From: Pseudonocardiales bacterium | GTDB lineage: Bacteria; Actinomycetota; Actinomycetes; Mycobacteriales; Pseudonocardiaceae | Length of the DNA stretch: 9,074 nucleotides | NCBI GenBank assembly: GCA_013695005.1 | Contig: JACDBJ010000110.1 | Span: forward strand, 1 to 9,074 | Direction: 5' to 3' | In this document: positions 1 to 5,979 of the stretch, in pieces | How the letters are laid out: each line of letters opens with the position of its first letter | How positions within the stretch are numbered: the stretch's first letter is position 1 | Program-made: the position numbers and the translations under genes | Notes under the pieces: model-generated | What the model saw: the letters and a program-made list of their open reading frames with translations, nothing else | What the model was told of the DNA's origin: nothing | The model's database searches: none

Positions 1-113
1 AGGTTGGCCAGCGGCCCGTCGCCCCCGCCGACCACCACCGGCAGCCCGGCGGGCAGCTCGGTGCGCGCCGCGGCGACCGTGTCCAGCGCGAGGACGTCGG
101 TGGGTTCGAGCAT
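1..113 (-). pseudogene. 5'-truncated FGGY sugar kinase (gluconokinase-like) fragment, runs off the window
   Basis: Read on the minus strand from the ATG at 113, the frame stays open to the window edge. It gives about 37 residues, including LPAGLPVVVGGGDGPLANL. The GGGDGPLANL stretch resembles the nucleotide-binding core found in the middle of FGGY carbohydrate kinases, most like gluconokinases, which phosphorylate gluconate for the pentose phosphate pathway. In full-length kinases some 200 or more residues precede this block. Here an in-frame TAG lies only about 10 codons upstream of the ATG, and no kinase-like sequence is visible beyond about 120. I infer that the 5' half has been lost, or lies elsewhere after a rearrangement. 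The homology is judged by eye on a short stretch, so a normal gene of another family with a start here is not excluded. Confidence 0.5.
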
Positions 114-202
114 TTCCCTTTGCCCGCGCCACTTGATCAAAATCTATGACCAAAGGCAGACCGAATCCGCAATGAGTGTTAGCGCACAGGCCTGCCGATA
201 CG

Positions 203-207
203 AAGGG
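203..207 (+). promoter_or_regulatory. Shine-Dalgarno AAGGG deciding the fkbM-like start
   Basis: AAGGG lies 6 bases upstream of ATG 214. This favours 214 over the in-frame ATG at 172 and the artificial longer reading that begins near base 4. Confidence 0.5.
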
Positions 208-213
208 TTAATA

Positions 214-1147
214 ATGAAAAGCCGGATCTATCCAGAGATCTGGGGACGACAGATCGCGCGCTTGGGGTTCGCGCTGCGCCGTTCACCGGGTGCGCCCGTC
301 TCCCGTTGGATGTCCCTCGTCCGACAAGGGGAGGGGCCCCTCACGGTGGCGGACACCGTCACGGCAGTGCGCCGCCGAGCGCGCACCGTCACCCGCGTCA
401 GTGACGTCCCGAGCCGAGTGCGGATGCTGCGGATGGTGATCGACTCGATCCTGGGAAGGGTGACGCCCCAACCGGTTGCCGAGGCGGCGGTACCGGTGCG
501 GGTGCGTGAGCTCGGCGACCGGCGCGTGTGGCTGCGCCCGCGCTCGCACGACCGCGAGGCGTTCGAGTACCTCGAGGAGGGCCACCACCTCCCGCCGGCT
601 GAGATGTCCGCTGCCCCGCAGCACATCGCGATCTTCGGTGCGAACATCGTCTGCTGATGGCCGATCTGGCGACCCGTTACCCGCAGGCGCGCCTGCTCGG
701 GGTAGAGCCGGAGCGGCACAACGCCCGGCTCGCCCGGCGCAATGTCGAGGCCTTCGGCGAGCGGTGCGAGATCGCGGAGACCGCCGTCTGGTACCGCGAC
801 GAGCGGCTTGAGCTGGCCTGGGGCCATGACGCGTGGGGTCTCGACCTGACGGGCGGCACAGCCAGGGGCCAGCACCGCGAGACGGCAAGGGTGATCGAGG
901 CGGTGGACGCGGGCGCCCTGCTGGCCGCTTCGCCCGCGGTGCGCCGATCGACTACTTGATGATCAATATCGAGTCCGCCTGGTACGAGATGCTGCGGCAC
1001 GGCGAGTGGACCCGCGACGTCTCCTGCATCAAGATCCAGATTCAGGCGCACTACGACGAGGCGGTCCCGCTGCTGGAGGCGCTCGGGTACCGGGCGCGCT
1101 TGGAGCGCCTGAAGTGGGGGGCGTTCGCGATCGGTGTGCGGCCGTGA
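214..1147 (+). pseudogene. FkbM-family methyltransferase, broken by two frameshifts
   Basis: FkbM-type enzymes are SAM-dependent O-methyltransferases acting on sugars or secondary metabolites. The SAM-site stretch ends frame 1 as IFGANIVC and stops at 655-657. The natural continuation, LLMADLATRYPQARLLGVEP with an acidic-loop Glu, is in frame 3 from about 650. One extra G at 649 would give GANIGLLMADLATRYP, which has the family spacing. Frame 3 then stops at 957-959. The C-terminal third (PIDYLMINIES..., then CIKIQIQAHY, LLEALGYRARLE) is in frame 2 from about 944 to the TGA at 1145-1147, again one base short. The usual family motif KMDIEGAE reads MINIESAW, so the motif itself has drifted. A 140-residue N-terminal part precedes the domain. 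The gene converges on the transglutaminase-like gene. It is a pseudogene unless the indels are sequencing errors. Confidence 0.8.
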
Positions 1148-1153
1148 TGGGCG

Positions 1154-1905
1154 TCAATGCGGTTGGAACGCCCTGATCGGCTCGACGCCGGGGCCAGCTC
1201 GCGGATCGTGTTGACGTTGCGGTTCATCGTGTGGCGCACCCAGCGGCGGTAGATCTGAGCCCGGACAGGTTCGTGCCGTGCCGGCGGTAGAAGCTGTCCG
1301 GGTCATCGAAGCTGCCGTGGTCGTGGTTGATGCCGGTGGCCTGGATGGCGGTGTCGGTGCCACACCACTGGATCGGCGGGTCGGCGAGGTTGTCGGTGCC
1401 GGCGCCGTAGCCCAGGAAGCCGGTCTGTTGTTCGGGGAAGCGGGCGCGCAGGCCAGCGAGGTAAGGCTGGTCGAGGATCACCCCTTCCAACGCGACCCAG
1501 CGGCCGTCGAAGTACACCTCGGCCCAGCTGTGCACGATGCCGGCCGGGGCCACGCGGTAGAACAGTCCGTTGACCACGCCACGTTGCAGTCGCTTGTGGA
1601 TGGTCGCGCCGTGAAACCGCGTGGGTATCCGCACGGCGCGCAGCAGCGCGATCAGCAGGGTCGACTTGGTGTTGCATTGGCCATAGCCGACGGCCAGCAC
1701 GGCTGAGGCCGGCAGGTCGTCGGAGGTGTTGTAGCCGAACTGGATCTCGTCGCGCACGTAGCCGTAGATGGCGGCGATGCGCGCGTTCTCATCGCCGGTG
1801 TTCCAGCCTCGGGTGTAGACAAGCTCCTGGATGCTTCGGGTTGGTGGTCCAGGAGTGGTGTCGGCTGCAGGTGCGGGCCTGCGGCATCACGGGCGTCGGC
1901 TTCAT
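1154..1905 (-). pseudogene. Transglutaminase-like cysteine protein, split by several frameshifts
   Basis: The central open frame (1757 down to 1224) carries a complete transglutaminase-core triad: Cys in GYGQCNTK (about 1674-1676), His in VHSWAEVYFDGRW (1530-1532) and Asp in LEGVILD (1470-1472). Cofactor-free transglutaminase-fold proteins of this kind act as cysteine proteases or amidases; the substrate is unknown. The N-terminus is scattered: MKPTPVMPQAR (from ATG 1905), HLQPTPLLDHQPEA (shift near 1874) and IQELVYTRGWNTG (shift near 1832), the last joining the core frame. Near 1254 the reading moves again, to IYRRWVRHTMNRNVNTIREL. Each shift is repaired by one added base. The C-terminus is uncertain: the last frame runs on to 1051, into the methyltransferase gene, whereas one more lost base would end it at the TGA at 1154-1156, only 6 bp from the convergent stop. 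It follows the transporter gene on the same strand, so it was probably the last gene of that operon. Confidence 0.8.
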
Positions 1906-2548
1906 CCGAGGCGACCTCCGGGCTGACGGCGCACTCTGCGCACTGCTCGCCACGCCGGGCCTCGACACCTTCATGCACCGCGACCGCAGCGATGATCAGG
2001 GCGGCGATCGAGTCGGCCCAGGACCAGCCCCAGGCGGCGTTGAGGACCAGGCCGACGAGCAGGATCGCCGAGAGGTAGGTGCACAACAGCGTTTGGGTCG
2101 AGTCGGCCAGCACGGTGGCCGAGCCCAGCTCGCGGCCGGTGCGCCGCTTGGCCTAGACCAGCACAGGCATCACCACCAGCGACACCGCCGCGAGCACGAT
2201 CCCCACCGGCGACGGCTCGGCCTCGCCCTGGCCGAGCAGCGACCGGACCGCGTCGAAGGTGATCCACGCGGCGAGGGCAAAGAACGACAGCGCGATCATC
2301 CGCAGCGCCAGCCGCTCGCGGTCCTCCGGCACGCGGGAGCGGAACTGCCAGATCACCACCAGCGCCGAGGACACCTCGACGAAGGAGTCCAAACCGAAGC
2401 CGATCAGCGCCGCTGACGACGCAGCCGCACCGGCCGCCACCGCAACGACGCCTTCGGTCAGGTTGTACCCGGCCGTGACGTATGCGAGGTGCAGGCTGCG
2501 CTGGTTGAGCTGACATCGCCGACCGAGGTCGACGCTCGGCGCACTCAC
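1902..2548 (-). pseudogene. CDF-type cation efflux transporter with an in-frame TAG
   Basis: CDF (cation diffusion facilitator) proteins export divalent metals such as Zn, Cd or Co in exchange for protons. From GTG 2548 the frame shows AYVTAGYNLTEGVVAVAAG and LIGFGLDSFVEVSSALVV, with acidic residues D54 and E58 where CDF metal ligands lie, then MPVLV and a TAG at 2153-2155. The same frame continues AKRRTGRELGSATVLADSTQ and LLVGLVLNAAWGWSWADSIA, the last helices of the family. From memory, relatives have Trp at the stop, so TGG to TAG is the simplest change. The frame then runs without a stop far past the expected C-terminus. One missing base in the Cys-rich tail (EQCAECAV) would end it at TGA 1904-1902, overlapping the next start as ATGA and giving 214 residues. 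The start overlaps the sensor stop as GTGA. The product is probably non-functional unless the TAG is a sequencing error. Confidence 0.85.
1915..1919 (-). promoter_or_regulatory. Shine-Dalgarno GGAGG for the transglutaminase-like gene
   Basis: GGAGG on the minus strand lies 9 bases upstream of ATG 1905. It supports that start even though the frame is broken soon after. Confidence 0.5.
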
Positions 2549-2889
2549 CGGGCCGATACCGGGGGTGCGGCCGCGGCGGAGGTCGCCGCCGAACCGGCAG
2601 CCGCCAGTACCCCGTCCGCCGCAGCCAGCAGATCCATCAGCTCCGGGCGGGTGAGGCTGTAGAAAGACTGCCGGCCCTCGGCCCGGTAGTCGACCAAGCC
2701 ACAGCCGCGTAGACAGGCCAGGTGCTTGGACACCGTGGACTGCGCCAGGCCGAGCTGCCCGGTCAGGTCCACGACCCGCGCCTCACCAGCTGCCAGCCGC
2801 GCCACGATCCGCAGCCGCGTCTCGTCGGCCAACGATCGAAAAAGCGCCACCGCCGGAGTCATCCCGCAGCCACATTCGCGGTCACACAC
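2545..2889 (-). CDS. ArsR/SmtB-family metal sensor, CmtR-like
   Basis: This 114-residue winged-helix repressor belongs to a family that releases DNA when it binds a metal. The helix-turn-helix is VVDLTGQLGLAQSTVSKHLA, followed by CLRGCGLVDY, with C59 and C63 in the recognition-helix region. That Cys-x3-Cys matches the arrangement in mycobacterial CmtR (a Cd/Pb sensor), where a third Cys lies in the C-terminal tail. Here the C-terminus is Ala-rich and lacks Cys, while the N-terminus is CDRECGCG, with C2, C6 and C8. A CadC-like use of N-terminal Cys is therefore possible. The gene starts with GTG at 2889; no other start is available in frame upstream. Its TGA overlaps the transporter start as GTGA, indicating translational coupling. 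It probably represses itself and the transporter through the dyad at 2913-2936. The family is certain; the metal is inferred as Cd, Pb or Zn. Confidence 0.93.
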   Translation of the reverse strand: MCDRECGCGMTPAVALFRSLADETRLRIVARLAAGEARVVDLTGQLGLAQSTVSKHLACLRGCGLVDYRAEGRQSFYSLTRPELMDLLAAADGVLAAAGSAATSAAAAPPVSAR

Positions 2890-2912
2890 CTTGGATCCAT
2901 CGTCACCCCACG

Positions 2913-2936
2913 ATGATAGCCCAACTGAGCGATCAT
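2913..2936 (-). promoter_or_regulatory. Candidate ArsR operator with embedded -10 box
   Basis: On the plus strand, ATGATAGC (2913-2920) and GCGATCAT (2929-2936) form an inverted repeat with 7 of 8 arm positions matching and an 8-bp spacer. On the minus strand, 2918-2913 reads TATCAT, five of six matches to a TATAAT -10 box, about 24 bases before the GTG start. A repressor on the dyad would block this promoter. No good -35 box is seen. Confidence 0.45.
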
Positions 2937-3119
2937 GCTCTCGTCGGCTCAGCCGAGTATGCCGACGAGCTTCACCACGTCGCCGTCACGCCGGGCCAGG
3001 CAGACCGGGAACGTGGCGCGGAACAGCTGCTGTGGCGGCGTACCGAGCGTCTGCCCGTCGCCCTGTTCGGCGGGCTCGGCGCTTGGTGGCTCGCCGGCGC
3101 GGTACCCGCGGTTCTCTGA
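2913..3119 (+). CDS. Possible small protein, divergent from the sensor gene
   Basis: An ATG at 2913 opens a 68-codon frame ending with TGA at 3117-3119. The first half is acidic and polar (SAEYADELHHVAVTPGQADR). The last 22 residues (LPVALFGGLGAWWLAGAVPA and on) are hydrophobic and could form one membrane helix at the extreme C-terminus. About three quarters of codons end in G or C, and the second position is poorest in GC, as expected of coding DNA. However, the start lies inside the proposed operator, no Shine-Dalgarno sequence precedes it, and I do not recognise a family. An overlapping minus-strand frame (2949-3176) has equally plausible composition, so this call is weak. Confidence 0.25.
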   Translation: MIAQLSDHALVGSAEYADELHHVAVTPGQADRERGAEQLLWRRTERLPVALFGGLGAWWLAGAVPAVL

Positions 3120-3262
3120 CCAGCTGCAGTTCGGGCGTGCCGGCGGGATCAAATTGAGACCAGGGAGCGCGTTCATGTGGGATTTGATGGAGGGTCCGGA
3201 AGGTAGCCGACCGCCGCCGTGTTGTGCGGCGCAATCAGCATCGTGAAAGGGCCAGGTCCACG

Positions 3263-3901
3263 ATGACCAGTGCTACGTCCGCCTCTCAGCCTGCCGTCGT
3301 GCGCCTCCTGAACACACCGTCGGCGAAGGCACTCGCCGACCTGGCCGCGATGTTCGAGGATCTGCAGACCACCCTGCGGTGCTGCGAACGGCTCGTCTCG
3401 GCGCTCGACGTCCCCGGGCCGGACGACCTGCTCGTCGAGGCGTTGTGGACCACGGCGGTGCTCTCCTACGCGCGGTGCTTCTCACCCGGTCGCCAGGGCA
3501 AAGGGCTGACCGACGCCGACATCAAGGCGACGTCGCTCAAGGGTGATGTGCTCGAGTGGCACAAGGTCCTGCGGCAGCTCCGCAAGCACTACTCAGATCC
3601 GGCGGTCAACCCGCGCGAGGCGTTCTCGGTCGGCGCGTCACAGGACTCCGAGGGCAAGGTCAACGGCATCGCGATCACCGGCGTCCGGCGGCCGATCGTC
3701 GACGACCTTTCGGTGCGACAGACCGGCGCCATCGCTTACGCGCTGAGCGTGCTCGTCGACAAGCGCATCACCGAGCACCAGGAGCAGATGTTCCCGAAGA
3801 TCGAGTCGATGACCAAGGCCGACCTGGAGAAGTTGCCGCTCGTGGACGTCGACGTCGACATCGATGCGGCCGCGGCCGATCCCGGCGACATGTCGGATTA
3901 G
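3263..3901 (+). CDS. Conserved-looking helical protein of unknown function with an R-x4-H motif
   Basis: This is a 212-residue soluble protein with no signal peptide or membrane segment. ATG 3263 is preferred. The in-frame GTG at 3224 would add a basic 13-residue leader, and GAAAGG at 3245-3250 gives only a distant ribosome site. The predicted helices run from LLNTPSAKALADLAAMFEDL through DDLLVEALWTTAVLSYARCF to VLEWHKVLRQLRKHY. A central RQLRKH (R104 to H109) lies just after that helix, followed by SDPAVNPREAF and strand-like segments (VNGIAITGVRRPIV). The tail is acidic (VDVDVDIDAAAADPGD). The YARCF...R-x4-H layout reminds me of HEPN-like helical proteins, some of which are RNases, but this is an inference from motif and fold only. 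The gene is followed 54 bp later by the exporter gene on the same strand, so the two may be co-transcribed. Confidence 0.8.
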   Translation: MTSATSASQPAVVRLLNTPSAKALADLAAMFEDLQTTLRCCERLVSALDVPGPDDLLVEALWTTAVLSYARCFSPGRQGKGLTDADIKATSLKGDVLEWHKVLRQLRKHYSDPAVNPREAFSVGASQDSEGKVNGIAITGVRRPIVDDLSVRQTGAIAYALSVLVDKRITEHQEQMFPKIESMTKADLEKLPLVDVDVDIDAAAADPGDMSD

Positions 3902-3955
3902 ACGGTCGGCGGTCACCGGGGAACAACCAGCCCCACCGGCCGGCTTGCACTACCA

Positions 3956-5239
3956 GTGGACCAACAGGCGACGGCAGTCATAGGGGCGCACGGCCCCTCC
4001 GGGGAGACGATCACCCCGTCGAGCGGAGCCGCCCGGGTCCGCCTGGTGGTGGTGCTGGGTGCGTTGATCGCGCTCGGCCCGCTGACCATCGACATGTACC
4101 TGCCGGCCCTGCCGGCGATCACCGCGGACCTGCTCACCACCGAAGCCAGCGTCCAGCTCACCCTCACCGGCACCCTGCTCGGCCTTGCCGTCGGCCAGCT
4201 CGTGATCGGCCCGCTGTCGGACGCGTTCGGCCGCAAGCGACCGCTGCTGATCGGCGCCGGGGTGCACGTCGTCGCATCGGTGTTGTGCGCCCTCGCCCCG
4301 AACATCGCGGTGCTCGGGAGCCTTCGGGTGCTGCAGGGGGCGGGCGCCGCGGCCGGCATGGTTGTCGCGATGGCGGTCGTTCGCGACCTGTACATCGGGC
4401 GGGCCGCCGCGATGCTGCTGTCGCGGCTGATCCTCGTCATGGGCGCGGCGCCGATCATCGCCCCGACCCTCGGCGGCGCGCTGCTCGGCTTCACGTCCTG
4501 GCGCGGCGTGTTCGTGGCGCTCGCGGTGTACGGGCTCGTGCTGATCCCGATCGCTGCCCGACTGCTCCCCGAGACGTTGCCGCCGCAACGCCGCCGACCT
4601 GCCAGGGTGGGATCCACCTTCCGGACCTACGGCGGGCTGCTCACCGACCGGGTGTTCGTCGGCCTCGTGCTGACCGCCGGCCTGGTCATGTCCGCGATGT
4701 TCGCCTACATCGGCGGGTCGTCGTTCGTGTTCCAGGAACAGTTCGGCTTCGACGAGCAGAGCTTCGGCCTGCTGTTCGGCGCCGGAGCGATCTTCGTCAT
4801 CGGCGCGAGCCAGCTCAACGCGTTCCTGCTGCGCTGGTTCGAGCCCCGCCAGCTGTTGCTCGCGGCGGTGCTCGCCGGGGCAACGGCCGCGCTGCTGCTG
4901 CTGGTGGGCGCGTTGACCGGGTTCGGCGGCCTCTCCGGGATCCTCGTCCCGCTCTGGACCCTGCTGTTCACCATCGGCATTTCGCTGCCCAATGCGCCGG
5001 CGCTCGCGCTGACTCGCCACGGTGAGGCCGCCGGGACGGCCGCGTCCGTGCTCGGCGCCGCGCAGTTCGGCATCGGCGGCGCAGTGTCGCCACTCGTCGG
5101 CGTGGCCGGCAACGACGCCGTCGCGATGGGGGCCGTCATGGGCGCCACGATGGCGCTCGCGCTCGCCGTGGTCGTGCTCATGGTGCGGCCGTGGCGGCTC
5201 GCCAACATGGAGGCCCCGGTGGTCTGCCGAAGGAATTGA
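3956..5239 (+). CDS. Bcr/CflA-type multidrug exporter, major facilitator superfamily
   Basis: This 427-residue membrane protein has about twelve hydrophobic helices. Relatives expel drugs such as bicyclomycin, chloramphenicol or sulfonamides, or metabolites, in exchange for protons. TM1 contains LGPLTIDMYLPALPAI, the Bcr/CflA signature with a membrane-embedded Asp (D46). Motif A, GPLSDAFGRKR, is at 85-95 in the TM2-TM3 loop. RVLQGAGAAAGM and VVRDLY lie at 124-146. The antiporter-type motif C, GAAPIIAPTLGG, is at 163-174 in TM5. A basic loop near 205-225 separates the two six-helix halves. GTG 3956 is the first possible start after the TAG of the preceding gene, which happens to be in the same frame; no clear Shine-Dalgarno sequence is present. 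The length is normal and the gene is intact. Regulation and substrate cannot be read from the sequence; the tail (VVCRRN) is short. Confidence 0.95.
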   Translation: MDQQATAVIGAHGPSGETITPSSGAARVRLVVVLGALIALGPLTIDMYLPALPAITADLLTTEASVQLTLTGTLLGLAVGQLVIGPLSDAFGRKRPLLIGAGVHVVASVLCALAPNIAVLGSLRVLQGAGAAAGMVVAMAVVRDLYIGRAAAMLLSRLILVMGAAPIIAPTLGGALLGFTSWRGVFVALAVYGLVLIPIAARLLPETLPPQRRRPARVGSTFRTYGGLLTDRVFVGLVLTAGLVMSAMFAYIGGSSFVFQEQFGFDEQSFGLLFGAGAIFVIGASQLNAFLLRWFEPRQLLLAAVLAGATAALLLLVGALTGFGGLSGILVPLWTLLFTIGISLPNAPALALTRHGEAAGTAASVLGAAQFGIGGAVSPLVGVAGNDAVAMGAVMGATMALALAVVVLMVRPWRLANMEAPVVCRRN

Positions 5240-5240
5240 T

Positions 5241-5272
5241 GCGCCTGATGTCGTAGCCTATGCATCATGCGC
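5241..5272 (+). promoter_or_regulatory. Leaderless-type vapBC promoter and inverted-repeat operator
   Basis: GCGCCTGATG (5241-5250) and CATCATGCGC (5263-5272) are inverted repeats matching at 9 of 10 positions around a 12-bp centre. The centre contains TAGCCT (5254-5259), a TAnnnT -10 box ending 7 bases before ATG 5267, which is the spacing of leaderless actinobacterial transcripts. No Shine-Dalgarno sequence is present. VapBC complexes usually repress themselves by binding such repeats through the antitoxin. Confidence 0.6.
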
Positions 5273-5524
5273 ACCACAGTGTCGATCTCCGACGAGCTCT
5301 TGGCCGCGGCCAAGCGGCTCGCTCGGCAGCGCGGCCAGTCCCTCGGCGAGATCGTCGACGCGGCGCTTCGTCGTGAGCTCGCCATTCCGGAGCAACGTTC
5401 GGAACGCCCACCGATCCCGGTGTTTCACCGCGGGACCGGCCCGAGGCCAGGCATTGATCTGGCGTCGAGCCGCGCCATCCACGAAGCCCTCGACGAGGGT
5501 CTTGAGCCCGACGCACGACGCTGA
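5267..5524 (+). CDS. vapB: VapB-type ribbon-helix-helix antitoxin
   Basis: This is an 85-residue small protein. Residues 1-37 (MRTTVSISDELLAAAKRLA, then QRGQSLGEIVDAALRREL) form a ribbon-helix-helix: a short strand that pairs in a dimer to contact DNA, then two helices. The C-terminal 45 residues (VFHRGTGPRPGIDLASS, EALDEGLEPD) are the expected flexible part that wraps the toxin and blocks its active site. The antitoxin neutralises the PIN-domain RNase encoded 2 bp downstream, and together with it probably binds the inverted repeat over its own start. ATG 5267 is chosen because of the leaderless promoter spacing. The gene is intact, with composition like its neighbours. Confidence 0.92.
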   Translation: MRTTVSISDELLAAAKRLARQRGQSLGEIVDAALRRELAIPEQRSERPPIPVFHRGTGPRPGIDLASSRAIHEALDEGLEPDARR

Positions 5525-5526
5525 CT

Positions 5527-5955
5527 GTGTTCTTGCTCGATGTGAACGTCGTCCTGGCCGCCCACCGCGGCGACCATCCGCACCACGACTCGGTCCGGGG
5601 CTGGTTTGACACCTTGGTCGCCGGCGACGAACCGTTCACCGTGCCGAATGTTGTCTGGGCGTCGTTCCTCAGGCTCGCGACGAACCGGAGGATCTTCGAG
5701 GTCCCAACCTCGCGCGCCGAGGCCTTCGGCTTCGTCGACGCGGTGTGCGCCCAGCCCCATCACTTGCCAACCGCGCCGGGCCCGCGGCATCTCGCGCTGC
5801 TGCGGAGCCTGTGCGACGAGGCGGACGCATTCGGTGACCTCGTCCCAGACGCCGTCCTTGCCTCGATCGCAGCTGAACATCACTGCGAAATCGCAACACT
5901 CGACCGCGACTTCGCACGCTTCACCTCGGTCCGGCATCTGCTCGTGCCGACCTAG
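5527..5955 (+). CDS. vapC: VapC-type PIN-domain ribonuclease toxin
   Basis: This is a 142-residue PIN-domain toxin; the family cuts tRNA or rRNA with Mg/Mn bound by a cluster of acidic residues. It begins MFLLDVNVVLAA, with D5 as the first metal ligand. The C-terminal cluster is in GDLVPDAVLASIAAEH (D104, D108) and IATLDRDFARF (D126, D128). Many VapCs have a Glu near residue 43, but here the segment reads VVWASFLRLATNRRIF without Glu, a variant I recall from mycobacterial VapC subgroups with WxxFLRLxT. H18-H20 and the 78-80 region are also polar. The GTG start is two bases after the antitoxin stop, so the pair is co-translated. The TAG stop is followed by a hairpin (5957-5979). The toxin appears intact; the RNA target is unknown. 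Confidence 0.93.
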   Translation: MFLLDVNVVLAAHRGDHPHHDSVRGWFDTLVAGDEPFTVPNVVWASFLRLATNRRIFEVPTSRAEAFGFVDAVCAQPHHLPTAPGPRHLALLRSLCDEADAFGDLVPDAVLASIAAEHHCEIATLDRDFARFTSVRHLLVPT

Positions 5956-5956
5956 T

Positions 5957-5979
5957 GCCGAGCCGGCTCAGTCCTCGGC
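5957..5979. terminator. Hairpin between convergent vapC and padR-family genes
   Basis: GCCGAG (5957-5962) and CTCGGC (5974-5979) form a perfect 6-bp stem with an 11-base loop. The loop side also holds the palindrome GAGCCGGCTC (5960-5969). It sits two bases after the vapC stop and covers the PadR stop codon. There is no T tract, as is common in actinomycetes, so the terminator role is inferred from position. Confidence 0.4.

Larger units (their letters stand above)
2890..3262. other. 373-bp stretch without a confident gene
   Basis: This stretch lies between the divergent sensor gene and the hypothetical protein gene at 3263. It holds the candidate operator (2913-2936) and the doubtful small frame (2913-3119). 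From 3120 to 3262 I see neither a gene nor a clear promoter box. Confidence 0.5.

Noticed and set aside
640..660. Programmed frameshift in the methyltransferase gene
   Set aside because: There is no slippery heptamer, a second shift follows downstream, and the catalytic-region motif has drifted.
2153..2155. Amber recoding (read-through or special amino acid) in the transporter
   Set aside because: TAG also ends vapC and the 3263-3901 gene normally, and no recoding signal is visible.
2949..3176. A 75-codon minus-strand frame upstream of the sensor gene
   Set aside because: No ribosome site or recognisable family, Pro-rich start, and it competes with an equally weak plus-strand frame.
3902..3955. 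Possible hairpin from CCGGGG and CCCCACCGG between the hypothetical gene and the exporter gene
   Set aside because: Pairing needs a bulge and is weak. It is not strong enough to call a terminator.
3950..5020. A 356-codon minus-strand frame opposite the exporter
   Set aside because: Antisense shadow: Gln/Arg/His-rich, no hydrophobic pattern and no motif.
3556..5025. A 489-codon plus-strand frame overlapping the exporter gene
   Set aside because: It is a shadow in another frame of the clear exporter and the upstream protein. It is Arg/Pro/Gly-rich with no domain, as expected in GC-rich DNA.
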